This document shows, in pieces, positions 8,514 through 19,815 of a stretch of 64,000 bases of DNA. The notes below the pieces were generated by a model. It saw only the letters and a list, made by a program, of their open reading frames with translations. It did not search any database and had not been told where the DNA came from. The stretch comes from Chloroflexales bacterium ZM16-3 (GTDB taxonomy: Bacteria > Chloroflexota > Chloroflexia > Chloroflexales > Chloroflexaceae), in NCBI GenBank assembly GCA_004138175.2, contig RYFE02000002.1, positions 1-64,000 of the forward strand, given 5' to 3'. Numbering within the stretch: position 1 is the stretch's first letter; the number at the start of each line of letters is the position of its first letter. The position numbers were made by a program, and so were the translations under genes.

Positions 8514-10232
8514 TCACTCCGCTGGCTCGTAGCGTCCGTAGGCCCAGCACATGAGGGCAGTGCTGGAAAGGGCGAGCAGGCCGCCGGTGGCGAAGACCGT
8601 GGGCCAGAGCCAGGCCCAGCTCGCGCCGAGCAGCTGCATCAGGGTGATGACGACGCCGAAGGGCAGCAGGGCCAGGGCGATCACCAGCAGCACCAGCAGG
8701 CCGTTCGCCAGCAGCACGATCAGCCCCTGGAGCGGGTCGCGCTGGCCAGGGATGCCGGCGGCCGGCCAGATAAAGACCAGAGCGGCGCGCAGGCTGATCA
8801 GCGATGTGAGGATGAGCGGGTCGTACAGCGCGAGGGCGAGGATATCGGGCCAGGCGGCGCCGGGGGCGCGCAGGCCGGCGCCGAGCAGCAGCACCACGCC
8901 GCCGAGCCAGTAGAGCAGCATGCGCGGCAGCATGGCGGCGAGCAGCGTGCGCCAGCGGGCGGCGGGCATGCTCAGCTCCAGGCTGGCGTAGCGCAGATGG
9001 TCGGCCGCGTCGTTGAAGATCTGCGTGCTGAGCGAGGTGGAGAAGACCAGGGCGGTGAGCAGGCGGGAGAGGCTGTGGCCGCGCTCGGGGCCATAGATCC
9101 AGAGCGGGATGAGGCCGAGTGCCAGGACGGCCATGCCGCTGCGCAGTGGCGCGCGGCGGATCTCGATGCCGCGCCGCCAGATCTGGGCCGCCGGGCCGAG
9201 CAGCCGGGCCGGGCGCGTGCGGGCAGAAGTCTCCACATCTGCGGGCAGGCCAGCGGCAACCTCGCCGCTCCAGATGGCGGCCAGGATGCGCAGGGGGCGC
9301 GGCCCGATCTCGCGCAGCAGATCGCCCAGGCCCGGCCCCTTTGGCGCGAGCACGGTCTCCATCAGGGCACCGGCACCGCCACGAGCCACCGCCACGATCA
9401 GCAGGCCGCCGCTGAGCGCATCGAGCAGGGCCAGGGTGCCAAGCGCCAGGGATGCGTGGGCCAGGCCGGGGCGCATCGGCAGTAGCAGCAGGTCACCGGC
9501 CAGGCCGAGGGGCAGGAGCAGACCGCCGAGCAGCGCGCCGCCGGCCAGGCCGAGCAGCGCATCGAGCAAGGAGCGCCCGCCGCCGAGCAGCCAGGAGAGC
9601 CCGCCAGCGAGCAGCAGGCCCACGCCAGCAGCAACGATCAGCAGGCCGACACGGGTGAACATGAGCCGTCGGCCGTCGGCCTCCTCGCCAGAGAGGATCA
9701 GGCCAAGGGCGAAGCTCTGGTCGATGGTGGCGAACAGGCAGGCCAGGCCGAGGATGGCCCAGAGCCCGGCGGGCCATGGCGCGTAGCCGAGCAGGCGCAG
9801 GGCGGGGGCCGCGCCGATCCCCCAGAAGAAGTAGCCCGCGAAGAATGTGCGCATGTGGTTGAGCAGCATCTTGCTCAGGAGCGGGCGCCAGGCCGGGATT
9901 GGTGTGGCGAAGAGCAGGTCCACATCGGCGCGGGCGAAGTGCAGCAGCGGGTTCTGGAAGGCCGCCGTGGTGGCGAGCAGGAGCATGCTCAGGGTCAGCC
10001 CACCGCGCAGGCTGCGCAGCCGGGCCTCCAGCGCCCCCGCGCCGAGCAGGCCATCGAGCATAGCGCGCACAATGTCGGGCAGGGGCACCACAAGCAAGGC
10101 GGCCACCATACCCAGCGTGAGCGCGCCATAGGCCAGGGCCACCAGCAGCGCCAGCGCCTGGCGCGGCCCGGCCAGGCTGCGCCGCAGGGCGTTGATCAGC
10201 TGGCGCTGCTGCTTATAGCGGAGGGGTGACAT
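8514..10232 (-). CDS. Putative ABC exporter membrane protein (ABC_export-like)
   Basis: 572 residues from ATG at 10232 (AGGAT just before it); a frame extending to 10268 runs into a repeat hairpin and is less likely. The sequence has about ten to twelve hydrophobic helices. The N-terminal motif (HFARADVDLLFATPIPAWRP) fits the putative ABC-exporter family in which the permease works with a separate ATPase. No ATP-binding motifs are present, so it needs a partner. No ATPase is next to it; the nearest in the window is at 43.1 kb. The substrate is unknown. Composition is extremely rich in Leu, Ala and Gly, as in other membrane proteins here. The gene may be monocistronic. Confidence 0.7.
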   Translation of the reverse strand: MSPLRYKQQRQLINALRRSLAGPRQALALLVALAYGALTLGMVAALLVVPLPDIVRAMLDGLLGAGALEARLRSLRGGLTLSMLLLATTAAFQNPLLHFARADVDLLFATPIPAWRPLLSKMLLNHMRTFFAGYFFWGIGAAPALRLLGYAPWPAGLWAILGLACLFATIDQSFALGLILSGEEADGRRLMFTRVGLLIVAAGVGLLLAGGLSWLLGGGRSLLDALLGLAGGALLGGLLLPLGLAGDLLLLPMRPGLAHASLALGTLALLDALSGGLLIVAVARGGAGALMETVLAPKGPGLGDLLREIGPRPLRILAAIWSGEVAAGLPADVETSARTRPARLLGPAAQIWRRGIEIRRAPLRSGMAVLALGLIPLWIYGPERGHSLSRLLTALVFSTSLSTQIFNDAADHLRYASLELSMPAARWRTLLAAMLPRMLLYWLGGVVLLLGAGLRAPGAAWPDILALALYDPLILTSLISLRAALVFIWPAAGIPGQRDPLQGLIVLLANGLLVLLVIALALLPFGVVITLMQLLGASWAWLWPTVFATGGLLALSSTALMCWAYGRYEPAE

Positions 10233-10275
10233 ATCCTGGTGGGGTATGGGGCGGCTGCGCCGCCGCATACCCTAT

Positions 10276-10320
10276 TTTTTGGTGAGGCTGGGCAGCGAAG
10301 CCGCCCAGCCTCACCAAAAA
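10276..10320. repeat. Long hairpin between GNAT and ABC-exporter genes
   Basis: An 18-bp perfect stem (TTTTTGGTGAGGCTGGGC and complement) with apex AGCGAAGCC. T and A runs lie on the stem ends rather than after it, so it is not a textbook terminator. It belongs to a recurring group of hairpins with apex GGC-nnn-GCC. Confidence 0.6.
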
Positions 10321-10341
10321 CAAAAATGTTGTTGGCGTCAG

Positions 10342-11133
10342 CTACCGTAGGCGGAACTGCACAAAGCCGAATCGCTCGGCAGGCCAGAAGCCGAGGGAGC
10401 GGTAGACATCGAAGGCTGGCTGGTTGTCGGCCATCACCATCAGGTAGACGCGCGGGGACAGGACAAAGCATGCCTGAGCGAGCGCCGACGTGCAGGCGGC
10501 GGCCAGCCCGCGCCGCCGGTAGTCGGGGTGGGTGACAATATTGCCGATCTCGATCACATCGGGCGTGGCGAAGCGGGTGGACGCCATCGCGGCCAGCCGT
10601 CCATCGACAAATGCCCCGAAGGCCGGGCCGTTCTCCAGCGACTCTGGCCCCCAGGCCAGCAGGCTGCCGATCGCCGCCAGTTCACCCATTGCCGGCAGAT
10701 CCTCGCCGCGCAGGCGGCGCACCGTCGCCGACTCGCGCGGGCGCAGCGTCTCCGGCTCCACCACCATCTGGAGCTCAATCGCAACCGACTCGAGCGCCAC
10801 ATGTCCGGCCATCTGCAGCACGCGCTGCTCGGGGATCACCGTCGTCAGCCGCGAATCGCCCAGAGCAGGCACCCGCTCGCTCAGCGCCTCCAGGAGCGCG
10901 GGAAGGGAATCCCCTGGCTCGGCCACGAAGGTCAGCCCAAGGAAGGCCAGGTCGCGGTAGTGCGAGGCCACCCCCTGCACGAACCCATTGCTGTGGGCGA
11001 CCACCACATCGCAGCGGCTGCGTAGCTGCGTCACATTCGAGAGCGGGATGGCGTTTCGGTAGGGCGAGCGCCGCAGGTATAAGAGGGTCTCGGACTGCCA
11101 GCGCTCATCAAGGTCGACGATCTCGATCGGCAT
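10342..11133 (-). CDS. GNAT family N-acetyltransferase (tandem-domain)
   Basis: 263 residues from ATG at 11133, which has GGAGG seven bases upstream; the longer upstream frame has no ribosome site. The C-terminal half (about 145-263) is a GNAT fold with the acetyl-CoA pyrophosphate-binding loop in VTHPDYRRRGLAAA and the closing NQPAFDVYRSLGFWP. The N-terminal half is a degenerate second GNAT-like domain. This arrangement resembles FR47/GCN5-type acyltransferases. It transfers an acetyl group to an amine of an unknown substrate. It is divergent from the AAC(3)-like gene at 11235 with about 100 bp between the starts. Confidence 0.82.
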   Translation of the reverse strand: MPIEIVDLDERWQSETLLYLRRSPYRNAIPLSNVTQLRSRCDVVVAHSNGFVQGVASHYRDLAFLGLTFVAEPGDSLPALLEALSERVPALGDSRLTTVIPEQRVLQMAGHVALESVAIELQMVVEPETLRPRESATVRRLRGEDLPAMGELAAIGSLLAWGPESLENGPAFGAFVDGRLAAMASTRFATPDVIEIGNIVTHPDYRRRGLAAACTSALAQACFVLSPRVYLMVMADNQPAFDVYRSLGFWPAERFGFVQFRLR

Positions 11134-11234
11134 GCACTGCCTCCGCAAGGATGTATCTGATTTATTGTAGCATGGGGCTGCTGCGTGTTGGCAGTAGCAG
11201 CGAAGCGTGACAGCGTTACGTATACAGGAGGCGT

Positions 11235-12062
11235 ATGGGAGAGCGCGAGAGTATCGAGCATGCGGGGGAGCTACCGGTAACGGTCGAGAGCCTGCGGGCG
11301 AACCTGGCAATGATCGGGGTGGCGGCGGGGATGACCCTGCTGGTTCACGCCTCGCTCAGCCGGCTGGGCTGGGTCGCAGGCGGCCCCCATGCCGTGATCA
11401 TAGCCCTCCAGGAGCTGCTCGGCCCCTCCGGCACCCTGGTGATGCCGACCCACAGCGGCGGCCTATCGGACCCGGCCGCGTGGCGCAACCCGCCGGTGCC
11501 GCAGCCCTGGTGGCCGATCATCCGCGAGCATACCCCCGCCTACGACCCCGACCTTACGCCGACCCGCCAGATGGGCGCAATCGCCGAGACCTTCCGCAAG
11601 GGGCGAGGGGTGCTGCGCAGCGCGCACCCGCAGGTGTCGTTCGCGGCATGGGGTGCCGAGGCCGCGCGGGTCACGTCAGGTCACACCCTAGAGGCCGGGC
11701 TGGGCGAGGGTTCGCCGCTAGCCCAGATCTACGCGCTCGGCGGCTATGTGCTGCTGCTGGGGGTGGGCCACGCCAACAATACCTCGCTGCACCTAGCCGA
11801 GCACCGCGCCACCTACCCCGGCAAGCGCAGCATCAGGGCTGGCGCGCCGATGCTGGTGGGCGGCGAGCGGCGCTGGGTCACCTTCGACGACCTCGACTGG
11901 AACGATGATGACTTCCCGGCCATCGGGGCGGACTTCGCCCGCGAGACGGGGCTGGAGCGCAGCGGCGCAGTGGGCGCGGCCACCGCCCTGCTGATGCCGC
12001 AGCGGCAGATGGTAGACTACGCCGTGGAATGGATGCAGCGCAACCGGCGATCATACGTGTAA
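11235..12062 (+). CDS. AAC(3)-family aminoglycoside N-acetyltransferase-like protein
   Basis: 275 residues, ATG preceded by AGGAGGCGT. It matches the antibiotic_NAT fold (AAC(3)/YokD): [15 protein letters not shown] and [12 protein letters not shown] near the N-terminus, and the core motif [21 protein letters not shown] that positions acetyl-CoA and the catalytic His. Classical members acetylate N-3 of 2-deoxystreptamine aminoglycosides. Chromosomal homologues in environmental bacteria often have other substrates, so resistance cannot be inferred. It is followed 22 bp later by rraA and probably co-transcribed with it. Confidence 0.87.
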   Translation: MGERESIEHAGELPVTVESLRANLAMIGVAAGMTLLVHASLSRLGWVAGGPHAVIIALQELLGPSGTLVMPTHSGGLSDPAAWRNPPVPQPWWPIIREHTPAYDPDLTPTRQMGAIAETFRKGRGVLRSAHPQVSFAAWGAEAARVTSGHTLEAGLGEGSPLAQIYALGGYVLLLGVGHANNTSLHLAEHRATYPGKRSIRAGAPMLVGGERRWVTFDDLDWNDDDFPAIGADFARETGLERSGAVGAATALLMPQRQMVDYAVEWMQRNRRSYV

Positions 12063-12084
12063 TGAACAGGATGAGCAGTACACC

Positions 12085-12561
12085 ATGGAATTCAAGACGA
12101 CCGATCTGTGCGACGCGCACGAGGATGTCCAGGTGGCCGAGCCACAGCTGCGCCACTTTGGCGGCGCGGCCCGCTTTGCTGGTCAGGTGACGACCCTGAA
12201 GCTGTTCGAGGACAACACCCTGGTGCGCAGCGCCCTAGAGGAGCCGGGCGCTGGCAGGGTGCTGGTGGTGGACGGCGGCGGGTCGCTGCGCTGCGCCCTG
12301 GTGGGCGACCAGATCGGCGAGCTGGCCGCGCGCAACGGGTGGTCGGGGCTAGTTGTGTTCGGCTGCGTGCGCGACAGCGCCGAGCTTGGCCGTCTGCCGA
12401 TCGGGATCATGGCCCTCGGCACGCACCCCCGGCGCAGCGTCAAGCGCGGCGAGGGCCAGCGCGATCTGCCCGTGCGCTTCCTGGGGGTCAGCTTCCGCCC
12501 AGGCCAGCAGCTCTACGCCGACGACGATGGCCTCATCGTCGCCGACGCAGCGCTGGCCTGA
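12085..12561 (+). CDS. rraA: RraA-like protein (RNase E regulator / oxoacid aldolase family)
   Basis: 158 residues. The sequence shows the RraA fold: [13 protein letters not shown] at the start, [19 protein letters not shown] in the middle, and [14 protein letters not shown], where the Arg-Asp pair binds substrate and divalent metal in the 4-hydroxy-4-methyl-2-oxoglutarate aldolase branch. RraA of E. coli binds RNase E. In phyla without a classical RNase E degradosome, the aldolase or oxaloacetate-decarboxylase role is more likely; that is inference. It is downstream of the AAC(3)-like gene, probably in one operon. The ribosome site is weak (AGGATGAGCAG). Confidence 0.87.
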   Translation: MEFKTTDLCDAHEDVQVAEPQLRHFGGAARFAGQVTTLKLFEDNTLVRSALEEPGAGRVLVVDGGGSLRCALVGDQIGELAARNGWSGLVVFGCVRDSAELGRLPIGIMALGTHPRRSVKRGEGQRDLPVRFLGVSFRPGQQLYADDDGLIVADAALA

Positions 12562-12593
12562 AATGACAGTGCGCTATTCAGCGCCTCAGCGCT

Positions 12594-13055
12594 CTAGCGG
12601 TAGAAGATAAAGTCGATATTTCCAGGTGACTGCCCTCCTGCCGTGAGCAGCTGGGCCAGCTCAGCGTGATGCTGCATGCCGTGCATCAGCACCTGGTGCA
12701 GCATGCGCCAGCGCTCCAGAGGTGCCTGGACGCCGTTATAGCGCGTCACAATCATCTCGCCAGATATATCCTCCTCGCTCAGGCTCTCTAGCAGCGAGCC
12801 CCAGGCATCGCGCTCCTTGGCGAACCCCGCGCCAATCGCCTCTAGGGTGGCGAAATCTTCGGCGGCCAGAGCCGCGGGCTGCTGCGCAGACTCCAGCGTG
12901 TGCCGCCATGCGGAGTCCGCCCGCAGCAGGTGGAAAAGAATCTCGTGGATTGCCCCGACCTCATCCGGGCTCAACTTCCCCGCCCCCGCGATCATCTGGT
13001 CGGTCGTGTGCCAGTGGTAGGCGAACAGCGTCTGGATGTGTGCCTTCTCGGCCAT
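12594..13055 (-). CDS. DinB-family four-helix-bundle protein
   Basis: 153 residues from ATG at 13055 with AAGGAGTATCTC upstream; the extended frame to 13184 crosses the divergent promoter region. The sequence shows the DinB/YfiT pattern of metal-binding histidines, one in IHEILFHLLRADSAW and a pair in HGMQHHAELAQLL. These proteins bind a divalent metal. Some are thiol-dependent transferases (bacillithiol, mycothiol), most are uncharacterised. It is divergent from the copper operon, with about 185 bp between start codons. No direct functional link is visible. Confidence 0.82.
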   Translation of the reverse strand: MAEKAHIQTLFAYHWHTTDQMIAGAGKLSPDEVGAIHEILFHLLRADSAWRHTLESAQQPAALAAEDFATLEAIGAGFAKERDAWGSLLESLSEEDISGEMIVTRYNGVQAPLERWRMLHQVLMHGMQHHAELAQLLTAGGQSPGNIDFIFYR

Positions 13056-13163
13056 GAGATACTCCTTACCTATGAGAACCAACCACGATAGCGGTCGCCC
13101 GTCGTCGATCTGCGGCCATTTAGGAAAGTATACCTCCTTATCAAGGGTGTACTCGACCCGGAT

Positions 13164-13223
13164 TTGCCCGCCACTTGACGCCAATGGTATACTGTGGCTA
13201 CCCCACCCCAGGGGGGAGGGGGT
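13164..13223 (+). promoter_or_regulatory. csoR promoter and candidate CsoR operator
   Basis: A promoter reads TTGCCC (13164), an 18-base spacer, then TATACT (13188). Directly after it, at 13199-13223, lies the GC-rich pseudo-palindrome TACCCCACCCC/GGGGGGAGGGGGT. This has the shape of known CsoR boxes. A repressor bound there would block the start of transcription of the csoR-copZ-copA operon until Cu(I) releases it. Confidence 0.6.
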
Positions 13224-13240
13224 CAGACCAGGAGGCAGCG

Positions 13241-13522
13241 ATGGAGCGTGCGAGCGAGCACAAGCAGCAGCTAATCAACCGGCTGAAGACAATCGAGGGC
13301 CACGTGCGCGGTGTGCAGCGCATGGTCGACGCCGACACCTACTGTATCGACCTGCTCAAGCAGACGCGGGCGATCCAGCAGGCTCTGGCCAAGCTCGACA
13401 GCCTCATCCTAGCAGAGCACCTGCGCGGGTGCGTCACCACCGCCATCCGCAGCGACGAGGTGAACGAGCGCGAGCGCGTCGTCAACGAACTGCTCCAGGT
13501 ATTCGAGAACATCCACCAGTAG
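13241..13522 (+). CDS. csoR: Copper-sensing repressor CsoR
   Basis: 93 residues from ATG at 13241 with CCAGGAGG upstream; a longer frame begins within the promoter. All-helical CsoR/RcnR family protein. The Cu(I) site is complete: C35 in DTYCIDLLKQ, then H60 and C64 in AEHLRGC, the Cys-His-Cys pattern that separates copper sensors from nickel and formaldehyde members. Apo-CsoR binds the operator, and Cu(I) binding releases it. It is the first gene of a csoR-copZ-copA operon. The stop TAG begins a GC-rich palindrome (GTAGACGCGCAGCGTGC), a pattern shared with other gene ends in the window. Confidence 0.93.
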   Translation: MERASEHKQQLINRLKTIEGHVRGVQRMVDADTYCIDLLKQTRAIQQALAKLDSLILAEHLRGCVTTAIRSDEVNERERVVNELLQVFENIHQ

Positions 13523-13560
13523 ACGCGCAGCGTGCTGCGCCACCAGAAAGGCACCCCCCA

Positions 13561-13776
13561 ATGACCACCGAGAAGTTCCTCGTCCCCGGCGTCTCGTGCC
13601 AGCACTGCGTCAACGCGGTGAACAAGGAAGTCAGCGCCATCAGCGGTGTGCAGAAGGTCGAGGTTGATCTCGCCACCAAGGTCGTCACCGTCGAGCACGG
13701 CGAGCAGGTCGCCCCGGCGGCGATTATCGCGGCCATCCAGGAGGCCGGCTACGAGGAGGTCTCGTCCGTCGCGTAG
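13561..13776 (+). CDS. copZ: Copper chaperone CopZ (HMA domain)
   Basis: 71 residues, ATG at 13561 with AAAGG about ten bases upstream. Single heavy-metal-associated domain with Cu(I)-binding C13 and C16 in VSCQHC, near the N-terminus of the beta-alpha-beta-beta-alpha-beta fold. CopZ carries Cu(I) in the cytoplasm to the ATPase CopA and can transfer it to CsoR. It lies 38 bp after csoR. A hairpin and an inserted miniature transposon now separate it from copA. The stop TAG again starts a GC-rich inverted repeat. Confidence 0.93.
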   Translation: MTTEKFLVPGVSCQHCVNAVNKEVSAISGVQKVEVDLATKVVTVEHGEQVAPAAIIAAIQEAGYEEVSSVA

Positions 13777-13809
13777 GGACGCCGCACGTGGCGCCCTCAA
13801 ACCCGCTTT

Positions 13810-13850
13810 TGTGTTGGGTATGCGCGGCTACGCCGCGCATACCCAACACA
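13810..13850 (+). terminator. Hairpin after copZ
   Basis: A 19-bp perfect stem (TGTGTTGGGTATGCGCGG and complement) followed by ATTTTA. It could terminate or attenuate csoR-copZ transcripts before copA. Confidence 0.6.
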
Positions 13851-13856
13851 ATTTTA

Positions 13857-13979
13857 GCAATACCGCAGAAGTAACCCTGTCACCCATGTCACGCTGAGCG
13901 CAGCGAAGCGTCCCGGCCGGGATTCTTCGCTGCGCTCAGAATGACAGAACACTTCACAGGGTTACTTCTGCGGTATTGC
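13857..13979. mobile_element. MITE copy 1 (123 bp) with 8-bp target duplication
   Basis: Terminal inverted repeats of 24 bp, perfect, starting GCAATACCGCAGAAGTAACC. The whole element is a long near-palindrome and carries no gene. It is flanked on both sides by CAATTTTA, a perfect 8-bp target duplication. It is identical in sequence to the copy at 20123. It lies between copZ and copA. Confidence 0.95.
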
Positions 13980-14010
13980 CAATTTTATTATTCCACCGGT
14001 AGGTGATTCT

Positions 14011-16589
<2,579 letters not shown>

Positions 16590-16593
<4 letters not shown>

Positions 16594-16617
16594 GGGCGCG
16601 GCGCGCCGTGCCCCTAC
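16590..16617. repeat. GTAGGGGCGC palindrome at the copA stop
   Basis: Starts GTAGGGGCGCGGCGCGCC and ends CCCCTAC. The TAG at 16591 is the copA stop codon. Confidence 0.8.
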
Positions 16618-16620
16618 ATG

Positions 16621-16669
16621 TCATGCGCACGGGGGGCGTCAGCTTTGCTGACGCCCCCCGTGCGCATGA
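16621..16669. terminator. Strong bidirectional hairpin between copA and the CBS gene
   Basis: A 23-bp perfect stem (TCATGCGCACGGGGGGCGTC plus AGC, and complement) with a three-base loop between two convergent genes. No long T run, but the stability makes termination or 3'-end protection likely. Confidence 0.65.
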
Positions 16670-16677
16670 TCCATAAA

Positions 16678-17964
16678 CTACGCCTTCCCCCCCAGCGCCG
16701 TGAGCACCCCCGCCCGGCCGACGATCCCTACGAACGTCCCATCGGCGTCCACCACCGGCAGCGCCTTAACCTTGTGGGCCATCATCAGGCGGATGGCCTC
16801 GGCCACCGGCGCGTCGGCGCGCACCGTGATCGCCGGGCTGCTCATCGTCTCTGAGGCGAGGCGACCGTAGCCCTCGATCTGGAGCGCGGCCGGCCCCTTG
16901 CCGGCGCTCAGCCATGCCGCCAGCTGGCTCAGGGCGCTCGGCGGCAGGCGACGTGACGCCCGGCGCAGCACGTCCCCGTCGGTGATGATGCCCAGCACGC
17001 CCTGGTTCTCATCGAGCACCGCCACCCGGCGCATCGGGCTCTCCAGCAGCGCGTCGAGGGCGTCGGCCACTGGCGCTTCGGCGCGCACCGTCTTCGGGCC
17101 AGCGATCATCACGTCGGCCACCGTGGCCGGCGCGCCCTCCGGCAGGCGCAGCGGCTCATCGGGGCGCTGGCGCAGCCCCTCGGCCACCGTCTTCAGTAGG
17201 TCGGAGCGGCTCACCATGCCCACCAGATGCCCCCCGGCACCCACCACCGGCATACGCTTGCGGTCGTGGCCAGCCATCACCGCAGCGGCCTGGGCCAGCG
17301 ACATATGCTCGGGGATCGTCTGCGGATTCGGGGTCATCAGATCGGCGGCGGACTGAGGCTGGGCGGCGAGCGCCTCGGCCTGGGCGGCGCGCTCGCTTAG
17401 CGGCAGGCTGCGCTGGAGCCGCACCGAGAGATTCTGCGCGCCACGGCTCAGCAGGTCGCTATCGGTGATGATGCCGACCACCTGTCCACCGCCGTCCACC
17501 ACCGCCACCGCCCGCAGCCCGCGCTCGATCAGCAGGTTGACGATATGGACAACCGGCTCCTCGGGGGCGACGCGGGCCACATCGCGGCTCATCACATCGG
17601 CCACCGTGAGGTGGCGCGGGAAGGGGCCGCCCTCGCGCTGGCTGTGGAACACCACCTCCACCGGGGTGATCGCGATCATGCCCTCGGACACCAGATCGCG
17701 CAGCTTCGGGATCACCAGGGCCATCCGGTCGGCCCGGTCGATCACCGTGATCACCAGGGGCAGGTGGCTGGCGATGTCGATCGCCATCTCGCTGTGGATC
17801 ACCTGGTGGGTGCCGTAGCCACCAACGCCGCGAAGCACCGTTGCGCCGGGGCAGCCCGCGTCGCGTAACACATCGACGATCTGCTGGGCCAGCGACCGCC
17901 CTCCGAGGCTATCGCCCTCACCTATGTAGATCCAGAGCTGCTGCGTTCTTCCTGAGTCGTTCAT
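16678..17964 (-). CDS. DUF190 / quadruple CBS-domain protein
   Basis: 428 residues from ATG at 17964 with GGAGG five bases upstream. Residues about 8-108 are a DUF190 domain, a PII-like ferredoxin fold (LWIYIGEGDSLGGRSL at the start). Four CBS domains follow, seen as repeated VADVMSRDV, AADLMTPNP, VADVMIAGP and SETMSSPA motifs, each ending in a (G)IITDxDLL or VGIVGRAG-type strand. CBS pairs bind adenine nucleotides and act as energy sensors. DUF190 proteins are often found near ion channels or the fluoride exporter CrcB, but none is next to it here. It converges on copA. The regulated partner is unknown. Confidence 0.85.
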   Translation of the reverse strand: MNDSGRTQQLWIYIGEGDSLGGRSLAQQIVDVLRDAGCPGATVLRGVGGYGTHQVIHSEMAIDIASHLPLVITVIDRADRMALVIPKLRDLVSEGMIAITPVEVVFHSQREGGPFPRHLTVADVMSRDVARVAPEEPVVHIVNLLIERGLRAVAVVDGGGQVVGIITDSDLLSRGAQNLSVRLQRSLPLSERAAQAEALAAQPQSAADLMTPNPQTIPEHMSLAQAAAVMAGHDRKRMPVVGAGGHLVGMVSRSDLLKTVAEGLRQRPDEPLRLPEGAPATVADVMIAGPKTVRAEAPVADALDALLESPMRRVAVLDENQGVLGIITDGDVLRRASRRLPPSALSQLAAWLSAGKGPAALQIEGYGRLASETMSSPAITVRADAPVAEAIRLMMAHKVKALPVVDADGTFVGIVGRAGVLTALGGKA

Positions 17965-18307
17965 CTGGGCCTCCGCATCATTGCAGGCGTTCCAACGCGC
18001 CCGACAGAACATTCGCCATAATCGTACCGCATTTTTTTCGGTTGTCAGTGATCAATTCGCTAGGACACGACAAGATCTAGCACCAAAGCGCAACGGCGCG
18101 AGCCCTTGTCGTATGCCTGGAAGTAGTTTGAATGTAGGACTATTGGCTACGCAACTTCAGCTGAACAGCCCGTAACCCAATAGTTAAAACTTCGTTTAAA
18201 TAGCGTGTGAACAGCGGCGCAAGGAACTACGGAAGCGTCAAAGATGCCGTTTGCCGGAGCGTGCGCCGCACCGAACCACGCAGCAGAAGAACAAGGAGGC
18301 ACCTGTA
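17965..18307. other. Divergent intergenic region with candidate operator
   Basis: 343 bp without a gene between the divergent CBS gene and the small membrane-peptide gene. It is AT-richer than its neighbours around 18110-18210. An inverted repeat ACTATTGG ... CCAATAGT has arms at about 18139 and 18176, and AT-rich TTAAAAC/GTTTAAAT runs follow. These could hold the promoter of the redox operon and a binding site for its winged-helix protein; this is inference. Confidence 0.35.
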
Positions 18308-18580
18308 ATGGCAGCTCCCAAGAGCATCGGACGGCCCGCGCACACGATGAAGATCGTGAAGTATGTGATCACCATCGGTGCGGTGATTTTTACCAGCCTG
18401 GGATCGCTGGCGCTCAACGATGAGCGCGCCCTCGCGGGCACCAGCGACCTGGCCTCCATGAGCGTCCCCGAGCAGCTGATCGACGGCGTGCGCGACGCCC
18501 TCGCGCCGCTGGTGGGCTGGCTCGCCGAGCCGGAGGAGAGCCCGGCATCTTGCTCGCAGCAGGTGAACGCCAACCAGTAG
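18308..18580 (+). CDS. Small single-helix membrane or exported peptide
   Basis: 90 residues from ATG at 18308 with AAGGAGGCACCTGTA upstream. A hydrophobic segment at about 17-35 (VKYVITIGAVIFTSLGSLAL) could be a signal anchor. The rest (about 36-90) is acidic and amphipathic, with one Cys near the end (PASCSQQ). I recognise no family. It is the first gene of a likely three-gene operon with the ferric-reductase/winged-helix fusion 44 bp downstream and the 7Fe ferredoxin. It may be a membrane partner or cofactor-binding subunit of that fusion; this is inference. Its stop TAG opens the palindrome GTAGGCGCGCAGCGCGCTGC. Confidence 0.7.
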   Translation: MAAPKSIGRPAHTMKIVKYVITIGAVIFTSLGSLALNDERALAGTSDLASMSVPEQLIDGVRDALAPLVGWLAEPEESPASCSQQVNANQ

Positions 18581-18624
18581 GCGCGCAGCGCGCTGCGCCC
18601 CAACACATCTGGAGGATCTACTGA

Positions 18625-19782
18625 ATGAGCGAAGACAAAGCAGCCCGCCTGGCGGCCATCAGGGCAGCAAATAGCGCGGCGGCGCCTGTAGCGCTCGCCC
18701 CAGCCCCCAAGGCCGCGCCCGCGCCGAAGCAGGTAGCCGCCCTGCCCGAGAACTCACTGCTGAGCCTACAGCTGCGGATCGTGCTCGGCCTGATGTTCAT
18801 CGTCGTGAGCGGCCTCCTCATCCTCACCGCCATGGAGATCTGGCAGCCGATCCTCCGCGCCGCCCTGCCCGCCGTGGAGACCAGCAGCTACATCTCGATG
18901 TCGCGCTCAAGCGCGATGGTTGGCTATGTCCTGCTATGGATGTCGATGGCCTTCGGCCTGGCGATCACCAGCAAGGCCACGCGGATCTGGCCGGGAGGCC
19001 CGGTCGCCGTGGACCTGCACCAGCACCTGAGCATCCTGGGCCTGGTCTTCTCGGTCTTCCACGTCTTCATCCTGCTGGGCGACCCGGTGCTGAACTTCAC
19101 GCTGGTGAAGGCGCTGGTGCCCAACGTACCGAACGGCTACCGCCCAACGTGGATGGGCAACCTGGGCAAGGCGGCCCTCTACCTGATGGTGATCGTCGCC
19201 CTAAGTCACTATGTTCGCTCCTCTATCGGCCCACGGGTGTGGCGCAAGGTTCACTACGCCAGCTTCGCCGTCTTTGTCCTGGCGCTGCTGCACGGGGTGT
19301 TCGCCGGCAGCGATACGGGCACCTTCTGGGCCGCGTGGCTGTACGCCTTCAGCGTCCTGAGCCTGGTGGGCCTAACGATCTACCGGGTGCAGAAGGCCCG
19401 CAAGCAGCGCGCGCCCGCCGCCGCCGGGCTCCAGGTCGGCGCGGTGCGCTTCGACCCGATCTCCCGCATGGTCACCCTGCACGAGGGGCGCAAGGTTGAG
19501 CTGCGCATCACCGAGGCCAACCTGCTGTACTACCTGATGCAGAACGCCGGTAGGCCCCAGAAGGCCGATCAGATCCTGGCCGGCGTCTGGGGCCAGGGCT
19601 ACCGAGGCGAGAGCAAGCTGGTAGACGGCTACATCCGCCGCCTGCGCGCCCGCATCGAGCCCAGCCATGACACGCCAACCTACATCCGCACCGTCGAGCA
19701 GGGCTACCTCTTCGACGGGAGCGCGCCCCATCTCACCACCGGCGCGGCCGAGGGGCTCGGCCGCGCGCGGGCGTCCGCCTGA
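18625..19782 (+). CDS. Ferric-reductase-like transmembrane domain fused to OmpR/PhoB-type DNA-binding domain
   Basis: 385 residues, ATG with GGAGGATCTACTGA upstream. After an Ala/Pro-rich N-terminus, residues about 47-255 hold six or so membrane helices. They contain histidines with heme-ligand spacing: H132/H134 and H146 (VDLHQHLSILGLVFSVFHVF), H210 and H223 (KVHYASFAVFVLALLHGV). This is the pattern of ferric-reductase/YedZ-like b-type heme domains. Residues about 270-365 form a complete winged helix of the OmpR/PhoB C-terminal type (ITEANLLYYLMQNAGR, GESKLVDGYIRRLRARIE, YIRTVEQGYLF). There is no receiver domain and no flavin-binding domain. It looks like a one-component membrane redox or heme sensor that binds DNA directly. 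It lies between the small peptide and a 7Fe ferredoxin. Confidence 0.85.
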   Translation: MSEDKAARLAAIRAANSAAAPVALAPAPKAAPAPKQVAALPENSLLSLQLRIVLGLMFIVVSGLLILTAMEIWQPILRAALPAVETSSYISMSRSSAMVGYVLLWMSMAFGLAITSKATRIWPGGPVAVDLHQHLSILGLVFSVFHVFILLGDPVLNFTLVKALVPNVPNGYRPTWMGNLGKAALYLMVIVALSHYVRSSIGPRVWRKVHYASFAVFVLALLHGVFAGSDTGTFWAAWLYAFSVLSLVGLTIYRVQKARKQRAPAAAGLQVGAVRFDPISRMVTLHEGRKVELRITEANLLYYLMQNAGRPQKADQILAGVWGQGYRGESKLVDGYIRRLRARIEPSHDTPTYIRTVEQGYLFDGSAPHLTTGAAEGLGRARASA

Positions 19783-19815
19783 CGAACCTCATTAGCGCAC
19801 AAGGAGACACACCCA

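Noticed and set aside
11235-12062. Antibiotic-resistance gene
   Set aside because: The AAC(3)-like fold is clear, but chromosomal context and lack of mobile flanks give no support for a resistance role.
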